NCBI GenBank assembly: GCA_029238945.1
Contig: JAQZBM010000004.1
Span: 1 to 32,214 of the forward strand
Length of the DNA: 32,214 bases
DNA from: Clostridia bacterium
GTDB lineage: Bacteria > Bacillota > Clostridia > Lutisporales > Lutisporaceae
Direction of reading: 5' to 3'
Each line of letters opens with the position of its first letter. Within the stretch, counting starts at the first letter, position 1. Shown one piece after another: positions 23,572 through 31,400 of this stretch. Under the pieces are notes generated by a model. That model was given only the letters and a program-made list of their open reading frames with translations. It had not been told where the DNA came from and did not search any database. A program made the position numbers and the translations under genes.

Positions 23572-24688
23572 GCTTGCAGCTGTTCTTCTGTGTGTCCTTT
23601 TGCTGGCAGGCTGCTGGGACAAGGTGGAGATTGAGGATAGAATCTTTGTACTTGGCATAGGAGTGGATAAGGTGAAAGAGGAAGAAAAGGTCCATCCTGA
23701 TGACAAATATGCCATAAACTTTGCTTCACCCATTGTCAGTTCTCTAAAGGACGGCGGAGGAGAAACCTTCAACACCTACAAGACAATGTCTGAGATTTTT
23801 ACCTTTGGTTTGAACCAAATGTATGAGCGCATGGACAAGAAGCTGTCCTTCCAGCATACAAGGATACTGCTTTTTGGAGATGATATTCTGAAGGATGATA
23901 TTCTATTTAGGGAGGTTCTGGATGCTATCGGCAGATCCCATGAGTTCCATAGAAACATGTATGTCTTTGCAGTGCCTGGCAGAACGGAGGAGGTCTTTAA
24001 GGTAAAGCCTGTATTTACTAAGTTTCTGGCAACATATATTGCAGGGGTGGCAGACAATAACCTTTACCAAAGCAGTATATTGAAGGTGCCTGCCTATGAC
24101 ATGTACAACGAGCTGACCGATACTGAGGGCAACGTCATAATACCCGTTATAAAGCCGGCTAAGGAGGAGATAAAGGTATCCGGAGCAAGGGTTATAAAGA
24201 ACTATAAGCTGATAGGCAATTTGGACGACCGGGAATGCGAAACTCTTAACTGGTTGAGGGATGAAGCCAATGGAGGCCTTATTGAAGGAGAGCATGAGGG
24301 TGTCAAGCTGCCCTTCATATATTATGAATTTAAAACAAAAATGGAGCTTACCAAGGTTGAAGGGGATAAGATATATATTACCTTCAGCATGGACGCTGAA
24401 GGAAGCTCAGAGGAGTATATATGGGGAAGAAATCTACTTGACCAGGAAGTCTTAAACAAGGCAGAGACAGCAATAGAAAAAAACATAGAGAAAAGGGGAG
24501 AAGACTTAGTAAGGAAATTTCAGAAGGAATACAAAGTAGACCTTATCGGAATCTCTTCATTTATAAGGAAGTACCACCCCAATATATATAAAACCATAGA
24601 GAAGGATTATGATAATTTCTTTGAAAACAACATAGTTGTAGATATTAAGGCAGACGCTGTCATAAGAAGAGTTGGCGTAATAGAGTAG
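23558..24688 (+). CDS. spore germination receptor C subunit (lipoprotein)
   Basis: A 376-residue Ger(x)C-family lipoprotein. A short signal peptide ends in the lipobox LLAGC with Cys19, followed by WDKVEIEDR, the conserved GerC opening. Domain 1 holds VLGIGVDKV, and the C-terminal domain ends with the family pattern KEYKVDLIGISSFIRKYHP. It is anchored to the outer face of the inner spore membrane by diacylglycerol and completes the A-B-C receptor. GGGGGTG precedes the ATG, inside gerB. No clear T-rich terminator follows. Confidence 0.94.
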   Translation: MRSFKLAAVLLCVLLLAGCWDKVEIEDRIFVLGIGVDKVKEEEKVHPDDKYAINFASPIVSSLKDGGGETFNTYKTMSEIFTFGLNQMYERMDKKLSFQHTRILLFGDDILKDDILFREVLDAIGRSHEFHRNMYVFAVPGRTEEVFKVKPVFTKFLATYIAGVADNNLYQSSILKVPAYDMYNELTDTEGNVIIPVIKPAKEEIKVSGARVIKNYKLIGNLDDRECETLNWLRDEANGGLIEGEHEGVKLPFIYYEFKTKMELTKVEGDKIYITFSMDAEGSSEEYIWGRNLLDQEVLNKAETAIEKNIEKRGEDLVRKFQKEYKVDLIGISSFIRKYHPNIYKTIEKDYDNFFENNIVVDIKADAVIRRVGVIE

Positions 24689-24719
24689 AAAAGTGAGTCA
24701 AATATATAATCCCAATTTT

Positions 24720-24748
24720 GCATAAGACTCCATTGACAAGACAATAAT
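24720..24748 (+). promoter_or_regulatory. candidate sigma-F promoter for spoIIR
   Basis: GCATA at 24720-24724, 15 bases, then GACAATAAT at 24740-24748. This matches the sigma-F pattern (GYATA, about 15-16 bases, GGnnAnAnT) at all but one base. spoIIR is sigma-F-dependent in Bacillus, which supports the call. Confidence 0.55.
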
Positions 24749-24755
24749 AGAAAAT

Positions 24756-24780
24756 ACAGGGCGGGTTTACATGCCCGCCC
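24756..24780 (+). repeat. GTAGGGG-type palindromic repeat, copy 8 (left end degenerate)
   Basis: GGGCGGG (24759-24765) pairs with CCCGCCC (24774-24780); loop TTTACATG. The left end reads ACA instead of GTA. It lies in the 5' leader of spoIIR, close to the ribosome binding site (GGGAGGT from 24789). Confidence 0.5.
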
Positions 24781-24801
24781 GCTATTTTGGGAGGTATACA
24801 T

Positions 24802-25467
24802 ATGAAAACTTGGATTAAGAAGTCAGGCATATTCTTTTTGGTAATGTTTTTTGTATTCGGAATCATAAATTATGTATATATTAATACCGACAAAGAGCTG
24901 GCTGATGTAGCGGACAAGCTGATAAGGCTTCACATTGTGGCAAACAGTGACTCCATGGAGGACCAAGCCCTGAAGAGGAAGGTTCGGGATGAGGTCATAA
25001 GACAGATGTCTCCTAAGTTTGAAGATTTAAAGGATGTATCAGAGGTTGAGTCAGTGATAGAGTCAAATCTGGGCTTAATTGAGGATATTGCAAACCAAGT
25101 GGTGAAGCAGGAAAATAAAAGCTATGGAGCTCAAGCGATGCTGGGAAGCTTTGATTTCCCTACTAAGGTATACGGCAATCTGGTTCTGCCGGCGGGGAAC
25201 TACCAAGCTCTCAAGGTAGTGCTGGGACAAGGCGAAGGACAAAACTGGTGGTGCGTGATGTTTCCTCCTTTATGCTTTATAGATATTGCCCATGGAGTAG
25301 TGCCTGAGGATACCATGGATGAACTTAAAGAATCTCTTACAGAGGAAGAATTTGAACTGCTTACAGCCTCAAAGACAGAAAGTGAAACTCCTGTTAAACT
25401 AAAATTTAAGATATTTGAAATAGCAAAATCCATGAATCAAAAAATAGCACAGATAGGACAACGATAG
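24802..25467 (+). CDS. spoIIR: stage II sporulation protein R
   Basis: A 221-residue protein made in the forespore and secreted into the intermembrane space, where it triggers SpoIIGA to process pro-sigma-E in the mother cell. I choose ATG 24802, preceded by GGGAGGT, over an upstream in-frame TTG. One N-terminal hydrophobic segment (about 8-27) acts as signal or anchor. Family motifs: IRLHIVANSDSMEDQALK (42-59) with the following KVRDEV, then YGNLVLPAGNYQALKVVLG and the GQNWWCVMFPPLCF segment. Length equals that of the B. subtilis protein. The gene stands between the ger operon and sleB. A sigma-F-like promoter lies at 24720. Confidence 0.95.
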   Translation: MKTWIKKSGIFFLVMFFVFGIINYVYINTDKELADVADKLIRLHIVANSDSMEDQALKRKVRDEVIRQMSPKFEDLKDVSEVESVIESNLGLIEDIANQVVKQENKSYGAQAMLGSFDFPTKVYGNLVLPAGNYQALKVVLGQGEGQNWWCVMFPPLCFIDIAHGVVPEDTMDELKESLTEEEFELLTASKTESETPVKLKFKIFEIAKSMNQKIAQIGQR

Positions 25468-25470
25468 CTT

Positions 25471-25497
25471 GTAGGGTGCGGACCCATGTGTCCGCCC
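25471..25497 (+). repeat. GTAGGG palindromic repeat, copy 9
   Basis: GTAGGGT, stem GCGGAC (25478-25483) with GTCCGC (25490-25495), loop CCATGT. In tandem with copy 10, three bases after the spoIIR stop. Confidence 0.65.
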
Positions 25498-25499
25498 AT

Positions 25500-25525
25500 G
25501 TAGGGGACGCTGCCCACAGCGTCCC
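25500..25525 (+). repeat. GTAGGGG palindromic repeat, copy 10
   Basis: 9-bp perfect stem (25504-25512 with 25517-25525), loop CCCA. Almost identical to copy 1, with a compensating base-pair change in the stem. Confidence 0.75.
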
Positions 25526-25545
25526 GAGCTGTGCCATGCCGACCC

Positions 25546-25569
25546 GCACGTAGAAATACGTGCTTTTTT
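25546..25569 (+). terminator. rho-independent terminator of spoIIR
   Basis: 7-bp perfect stem (GCACGTA with TACGTGC), loop GAAA, six T. Confidence 0.88.
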
Positions 25570-25681
25570 CATGCACAAATACAATAAAGTGCACAGAATT
25601 GAAAATATTGTAAAAGCCATGCATTCCTTATTATGAATAATTATCTAGGCTTTACAAAAAATAATCGCAGGAGGTGGGCAC

Positions 25682-26398
25682 ATGTTTAATAACAAGCTGA
25701 AACGATATACTCCATACATAATAATTCTAGTAATCTACACTATTTTTGGAGTGCTGTCATACAACGACTTCTTTTCAAATAACAACTACAGCGACACTGC
25801 CGGCTCTATATTGCTGAAGTATGGCTCCAGAGGCACTCAGGTAAAAACTGTGCAGACCAGGCTTAAGAATTGGGGCTATTACAAGGGAACTGTGGACGGC
25901 ATATACGGCTGGAGAACCAGATCAGCTGTCGTAAGCTTTCAGAGGAAGCACGGCCTCAAAGCAGACGGCATAGTTGGTGATGCTACTGCAAAAGCAATAG
26001 GCATCTATGAGCCTAAGAAGACACCAACAAGAGGAACGGTAACCAGAAGCAACGATGTAACTCTTCTGGCAAAGGCAGTACACGGAGAAGCCAGAGGTGA
26101 GCCTTATATAGGCAAAGTGGCAGTTGCGGCGTGTATACTGAACAGAGTAGATGACCCCAAATTTCCTAACACCATAGCAGGTGTCGTTTATCAGCCGGGA
26201 GCTTTTACTGCGGTAGCAGACGGACAAATAAATCTGGTGGCAGGAGAAGAGTCGATAAAGGCAGCCAGAGATGCACTGAATGGCTGGGATCCCTCGGGCG
26301 GAGCAATATACTACTATAATCCTGCGAAGACTACAAACAACTGGATATATTCGCGGCCGGTAATCAAGGTTATCGGTAAACACTATTTCGCTAAATAG
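25682..26398 (+). CDS. sleB: spore cortex-lytic enzyme SleB
   Basis: A 238-residue lytic transglycosylase that cuts muramic-delta-lactam cortex during germination. An N-terminal hydrophobic segment (about 11-27) gives export or anchoring. A PG_binding_1 domain (about 45-108) has GSRGTQVKTVQTRL and GIVGDATAKAI. The catalytic Hydrolase_2 domain runs from about 124 to the end, with AVHGEARGE (132-140) and Glu136 as catalytic acid. GGAGGTG precedes the ATG. It is followed after 11 bases by ypeB, the usual partner, needed for stable SleB in the spore. SleB is present in some but not all Clostridia; C. difficile, for example, uses SleC. Confidence 0.94.
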   Translation: MFNNKLKRYTPYIIILVIYTIFGVLSYNDFFSNNNYSDTAGSILLKYGSRGTQVKTVQTRLKNWGYYKGTVDGIYGWRTRSAVVSFQRKHGLKADGIVGDATAKAIGIYEPKKTPTRGTVTRSNDVTLLAKAVHGEARGEPYIGKVAVAACILNRVDDPKFPNTIAGVVYQPGAFTAVADGQINLVAGEESIKAARDALNGWDPSGGAIYYYNPAKTTNNWIYSRPVIKVIGKHYFAK

Positions 26399-26409
26399 GG
26401 GGGAGAAAT

Positions 26410-27792
26410 ATGAAGCTATTCAAGATGCAGCTATCCAGGGAACAGTACCATAAGGTTACGGTGGTGCTCTCTGCAATGCTGATACTGGCAGTATTCTTCG
26501 GATACAACACATGGAAGGAAAGAAAGCAGTACCAGATATTTTTACAGAACACATATCAGCGTGGATTTGAAGAGATGGTAACAGAGGTAGAGAATATAAA
26601 GGTTTTGTTGGATAAGGTGGAGGTGACAAACTCCACAGTACAAAGCAATACATTGATGTCACAGGTGTGGATGCAGGCGATGTCTGCCGCTGAAAACCTG
26701 GGTCAGCTTCCCATAAGCCATACTTCTCTTAGCAAGACAGCTAAATACTTAAGTCAGGTTGGTGACTTCACATACTCTATCTCAAAGCAGAACGCTGCCA
26801 ACAAACTGATGACGGATGAACAGTTCGGACAGATAGAGAAGCTGAAGGACTACGCTGAAACGCTGCTGCTGGAGCTCTACAGGATGGAAGAAAAAGTTGC
26901 ACAAGGCGATTTAAGGTTTGGGGAGATAAGGAAGCAGGGTAAGCTGATACTGAAGAGAGCATCTGAAAATGCAGTCGATGTAAACTTCGGCAAGATGGAC
27001 CAGATATACACAGACTATCCTACTCTTATTTATGACGGACCCTTCTCTGATAACGTAATAGAAGGAAAGCCGAAAGGTCTTTCCGGTGAGAAGGTAGACA
27101 TGGATAAAGCCAAGGAAACCGCCGGAAGATTTGTAGGCGAGAAACAGGTTGGGAGCATAAGGGAGGTAAGCTCCGGCAACGGCAGAATCAATACCTACGG
27201 TCTGGAAGTGACACCAAAGGGAGAGAATGCGGATTATAAAATTAATATTGATATAACAAAAACCGGAGGACACGTACTTTGGATGCTGAACTCCAGAGAT
27301 GTTTTGGAGAAGACGCTCTCGAACGAGGAAGCCTCCGCAAAGGCAAAAGCGTTTCTAAAGGAACAAGGCTTCGGAGACTTGGTGGAAACCTATTATCTGA
27401 ACGAAGACAATACAACAATGATGACCTTCATAGGAGTAACCAAGGAAGGAGTGCTTCTATATCCTGACATGCTGAAGGTGAAAGTAGCCCGCGACAATGG
27501 CGAGGTGGTAGGCTTTGACTCATACAGCTATCTGATGGCGCCGAAGGATAGAAAAAACCTTACTCCCAAGCTTACAGAAGCACAAGCCAGAGCAAAGCTG
27601 AGTCAAAGATTGACTGTAAACAGAGTGAAGCTGGCGATAATACCGCTTCCCGGAAACCGCGAACAGCTTTGCTATGAATTCAAAGGCAAATACAAGGATA
27701 ATGACTATTTCGTCTACATAAATGCAGAAAATGGAAATGAAGAGAACATATTGAAGATAATAAAAGAAGATAACGGAACCTTGACACAATAG
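26410..27792 (+). CDS. ypeB: germination protein YpeB
   Basis: A 460-residue membrane-anchored partner and regulator of SleB in the inner spore membrane. One N-terminal hydrophobic segment (about 16-32) is followed by a long helical region (about 40-190) and a C-terminal half with PepSY-type repeats (about 225-455). Typical segments are SREVSSGNGRINTYG-like sequence near 250 and LLYPDMLKVKVARDNGEVVGFD (350-371). GGGGGGAG lies directly before the ATG. sleB and ypeB form one transcription unit. No terminator is evident after the gene. Confidence 0.93.
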   Translation: MKLFKMQLSREQYHKVTVVLSAMLILAVFFGYNTWKERKQYQIFLQNTYQRGFEEMVTEVENIKVLLDKVEVTNSTVQSNTLMSQVWMQAMSAAENLGQLPISHTSLSKTAKYLSQVGDFTYSISKQNAANKLMTDEQFGQIEKLKDYAETLLLELYRMEEKVAQGDLRFGEIRKQGKLILKRASENAVDVNFGKMDQIYTDYPTLIYDGPFSDNVIEGKPKGLSGEKVDMDKAKETAGRFVGEKQVGSIREVSSGNGRINTYGLEVTPKGENADYKINIDITKTGGHVLWMLNSRDVLEKTLSNEEASAKAKAFLKEQGFGDLVETYYLNEDNTTMMTFIGVTKEGVLLYPDMLKVKVARDNGEVVGFDSYSYLMAPKDRKNLTPKLTEAQARAKLSQRLTVNRVKLAIIPLPGNREQLCYEFKGKYKDNDYFVYINAENGNEENILKIIKEDNGTLTQ

Positions 27793-27836
27793 ACTCGGAC
27801 ATTTTACTCATTAACACCATCAATTACATGATATAA

Positions 27837-27922
27837 ACTTTCTCAAACTGCACACAATAATAGTGACAGCAGCCCGACAAGTTCATAATGACAAAAGTTA
27901 TAACTTCAGCTGTCGAGAAAGT
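27837..27922 (+). promoter_or_regulatory. nested inverted repeats in the SASP upstream region
   Basis: ACTTTCTC (27837-27844) is complementary to GAGAAAGT (27915-27922), and inside it GACAGC (27865-27870) to GCTGTC (27909-27914). The two right-hand arms are contiguous. The core contains the 12-base palindrome AAGTTATAACTT (27895-27906). No T-run follows. It may be an RNA leader structure of the SASP transcript or protein-binding DNA. A sigma-G promoter is expected here but I see no convincing one. Confidence 0.35.
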
Positions 27923-27960
27923 GTTACCTGAAATATGAATAACACTGAGGAGGGTGAAAA

Positions 27961-28134
27961 ATGAGTAGAAGAGGACTAATGTCAGAGAACTTGAAATATG
28001 AAATAGCCAGAGAGCTTGGCGTTGACAGCATAGTTCAAAGCGAAGGCTGGGGCAGCGTAAGCTCAAGAGACTGCGGCAACATGGTAAGAAAAGCAATCGA
28101 GATTGCAGAAAGAAATATGGCACAAGGAAGATAA
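27961..28134 (+). CDS. alpha/beta-type small acid-soluble spore protein
   Basis: A 57-residue DNA-binding spore protein that coats and protects forespore DNA. The GPR protease recognition segment is LKYEIARELGV (11-21). The conserved C-terminal helix motif is GWGSVSSRDCGNMVRKAIEIAE (29-50, the clostridial form of the family pattern). GAGGAGGGTG precedes the ATG, and a strong terminator follows ten bases after the stop. It is a monocistronic gene behind sleB-ypeB. Cleavage by GPR at germination would be after Glu14. The family call is firm; which paralog it is cannot be said. Confidence 0.93.
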   Translation: MSRRGLMSENLKYEIARELGVDSIVQSEGWGSVSSRDCGNMVRKAIEIAERNMAQGR

Positions 28135-28143
28135 AAGTATAGT

Positions 28144-28175
28144 AAAAACCGACCGGCATCTGCCGGTCGTTTTTT
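28144..28175 (+). terminator. rho-independent terminator of the SASP gene
   Basis: GC-rich stem (CGACCGGC at 28050s-type position 28150-28157 pairing with GCCGGTCG at 28162-28169), small loop, run of six T, preceded by AAAAA. Confidence 0.88.
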
Positions 28176-28202
28176 ACATTTTCGACTTAAATTGACAATA
28201 AA

Positions 28203-28287
28203 CCTACAAATGGTGCCTGAGGACTACTTCTGTAGGACTAAATACCTATGCAAAATTACGTCGAAGTAGTGCTAAAGCACTGTTTTT
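28203..28287 (+). ncRNA. candidate pseudoknotted leader with weak terminator before the RHS gene
   Basis: CCTACA (28203-28208) is complementary to TGTAGG (28231-28236), and ACTACTTC (28223-28230) to GAAGTAGT (28263-28270). The arms interleave as in an H-type pseudoknot. The last arm overlaps the left arm of a small terminator-like hairpin (AGTGC 28268-28272 with GCACT 28277-28281, then GTTTTT). An attenuator-like switch is therefore conceivable. I match it to no known riboswitch class. TTGACA at 28192 lacks a good -10 partner. Confidence 0.35.
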
Positions 28288-28402
28288 GTGAGTCTGTAGA
28301 AATAGGAATGTAATATTATGTTATAATATGTTAAATTATGACTTGGAATAATTTATGTAAATTTATTAGCAGGGTAAAATGTATTTTGGGGAGGGACGTA
28401 AA

Positions 28403-31400
28403 TTGTTTAACAAAAAAACCTTTAGAAGGATAATAAGCTATGTGATTATCATAGTCTTTTTACTCCAAAGCACCTTGGGAGTTTTTGCAGACAGCGCAGG
28501 CAAAAATCCCGCTGCAGACAACGGAGCAAAACTGGTGAAAAAGGAGCTGCCGAAGGCTGCTATGGCAAAAACCGAGAAGCTTCATAAGCTTCCTCCCGGA
28601 CTGGTGAAAAAGGAGGATGCCCTTGATAGGTGGAAGGGCAAAAAAGAGATAATTGAAAGCAGGACTGAGAACTCAAAAACCTATCAGAATGAGGACGGAA
28701 CATATACTACTGCGGTTTTCATGTCACCTATACACATAAAGGATAACAAGGGGAACCTCATTGATATAGACAATACCTTGGTGCCTTTGGAAACCGGCGA
28801 GTACTCCCATAAGAACAAGCTGGGAGCTTTTGACGTTTTCTTTGCAGGTGAAGATAAAGAGACCGGCTCCATAAAGGTGGAGAAGGACAACATATCTGTT
28901 GAGATGACATCCAAGGATGCGACTACAAAGAACATGGCAGTAGAAGGCAGCAGTGTTTTGTATCAGGGAACAGAGAGTGGTGTTGAGCATCTATACACTG
29001 TAGACTTCAACGGCGTGAAAGAAGATATCATATTGAACCGCAGCATTGACGAACCGGTATTTATATATGAACTGGATGTCAAAGGCCCGGCGGATGTGAT
29101 ACAACAGGAGAATCTGGTACTGGTTGTTGACCAAAAGTCCGGAGAGCCTGTATTTACTCTGTCTGCTCCTTTCATGGAGGACAAAGAAGGCAGCCAGAGC
29201 TTTAACCTATCCATGCAGCTCAGCCAAGAGAAAGGTAAAAACATTGTAACTGTAACTGCGGACAAGCAATGGCTGGATGACCCTGCAAGAGTTTATCCTG
29301 TAAGAATTGACCCTAGTATAGGGGTAGAGTATTCAAAGGATAAAGATATGGTAGATGATAACTTTACGCAGGTATATAAGCCCTGGTTAACTCACTATGA
29401 TGAAGAATACATATATGTTGGATATGATAATGGCATTAAGAGCACTAATGGGTCAGATGCCAAAGGGAAAACAAGAGGATATATTAAATTTGATATACCT
29501 GATGCAGTTAAGCAAAATGAAGGAATCATATCAGCTGAAATTGGTTTATATAAGTATACACATTGGTCATCTAGTACAAGGCAGATGAATGTATGGGAGC
29601 TGCCGGAGAATACTTCAATCAATAACTTAACATGGACAAATCAGCCTCAACCAGGCAATACGATATTGACCGTGCCAATAACCAGTTATGTGGGCTGGTA
29701 TAAGCTTAATGTAACACAAATGATGAACACATGGGTAACTAGGGATAATTTCGTGCTTGGAATGAAAATGCAGGATGAAAGTAATTCGGCTGATTGCTTC
29801 CGTTCAACAGACTATAAAACTAGCAGTATGTGGCCATACCTAAAAATTACATATAACAAAGAACCCATTGTAGTAATCCCTATAGAACAAGGCGACCTGG
29901 AGCTTGTTCTTGAACGTGACGACAAAATGCAAACAGGTACAGCCTATGCAAAAGCGACCCTAGAGGGCGGAAGTCCTGAATCAGGTGAAAATAAGGCTAC
30001 TATAGAATATAAATTGATGCCGGACGGACCATCAGGTACCATAGTTGAGGAGAATTTCGGCATCCTTGACTGGGAGACTGAGAAATTTGACCTGCAGGTG
30101 GACAAGACCTATTGGATAGAAGCCAATGTCAAGCTGGAGCATCTTATTGTACCTGTATCAGAGGATCCATTGATACCGCCGCCGGAGCCGTACTATGAAG
30201 AAGTGCTGAACGAGACTAAGCAGACCTCAAAGTTTGTTGTAGGCGAGGTACAGCCGGGAGATACACTGAAAAGGCTGTCAAAGCACTACCTCAATGCAGG
30301 CGGCAAATATACAGAGATAAGCCAGCTGAACAAGCTTAGTGAAGAAGCCCTTACCGTAGGACAAAAGCTGTTTGTGCTCACCGACAAAAGCAAGGCTCTC
30401 AGCTACAAGCAGCCACAGCAGATAACACCGGCAATCGAGCTGAAGGATATGACAGCAGGAAGCCAGCCTGTAAACACCGAGCTTGTAGGACAGTTCATAA
30501 ATCCGCACAACGGAAACTTTGCATACTCCAATGTAGATTTTGGCTACTCATCATACAACTTGGATATAGCTCTTGTAAGAAGCCACAGCTCTATAGTTGA
30601 GAACAGGAAGAGTCCTCTCGGAGATAAATGGGACTACAGCTTCAATAAATACCTGTTCTTCTACAACGACGGCACCATAGGCTACAACACAGGAGACGGA
30701 AGCAGAATATACTTCAGGCAGCAAGGCGGCGTATATAAGACAAGTGCGCCTGTCTATGACGTGCTGACGAAAACAGGTGATTACTATGAGATAAAAACTG
30801 CTGATAATATCAGATATCAGTTTAGCAATACCGGTCTTTTGACCAAGATACTTGATAAGAACAACAACGAGACCATCGTTGAGTACAACGACAACGATTG
30901 GCAGTCTACCATCAAAGATGCTGCAGCAAGGATGATAGCCTTTGACTATTATGATTCAGATACCCAGTGGAGCGGCAACATCAGAACCGTCACCATGCCT
31001 GACGGCTCGGCTGTAAACTACACCTATGACTCCGGGGCAAATACTTTAGCATCATATATAGACCCGGAGGGCTATGAGACTGTATACAGCTATGACGGCA
31101 AGCAGAGGCTGCAGACCTTGACCAATGCCCGCGGCATCATAGGCATCACCAACGGATATGACGGAAGCGGCAGGGTTCAGACTCAGTATGACGGTAAGAA
31201 TGTGCCTGTAAAGCTTCAATACTCAGCAGAAGTTACAACCTTTACAGATGGGAAGGGCTACCCATACTACTACAGCTATAATGACAAGCTATGGCTGACA
31301 AACAAGAAGTACCCTGACAGCATATCTGAAAGCTATACACACAATGCAAAAGGTGACATAAATACGCGAATGGACAGAATGGGTAAAACCCATAGCTATG

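Noticed and set aside
27827-27833. CATGATA as sigma-G -10 for the SASP gene
   Set aside because: No acceptable -35 lies 17-18 bases upstream.
28192-28220. TTGACA as promoter for the RHS gene
   Set aside because: No -10-like hexamer occurs at 16-18 bases distance.
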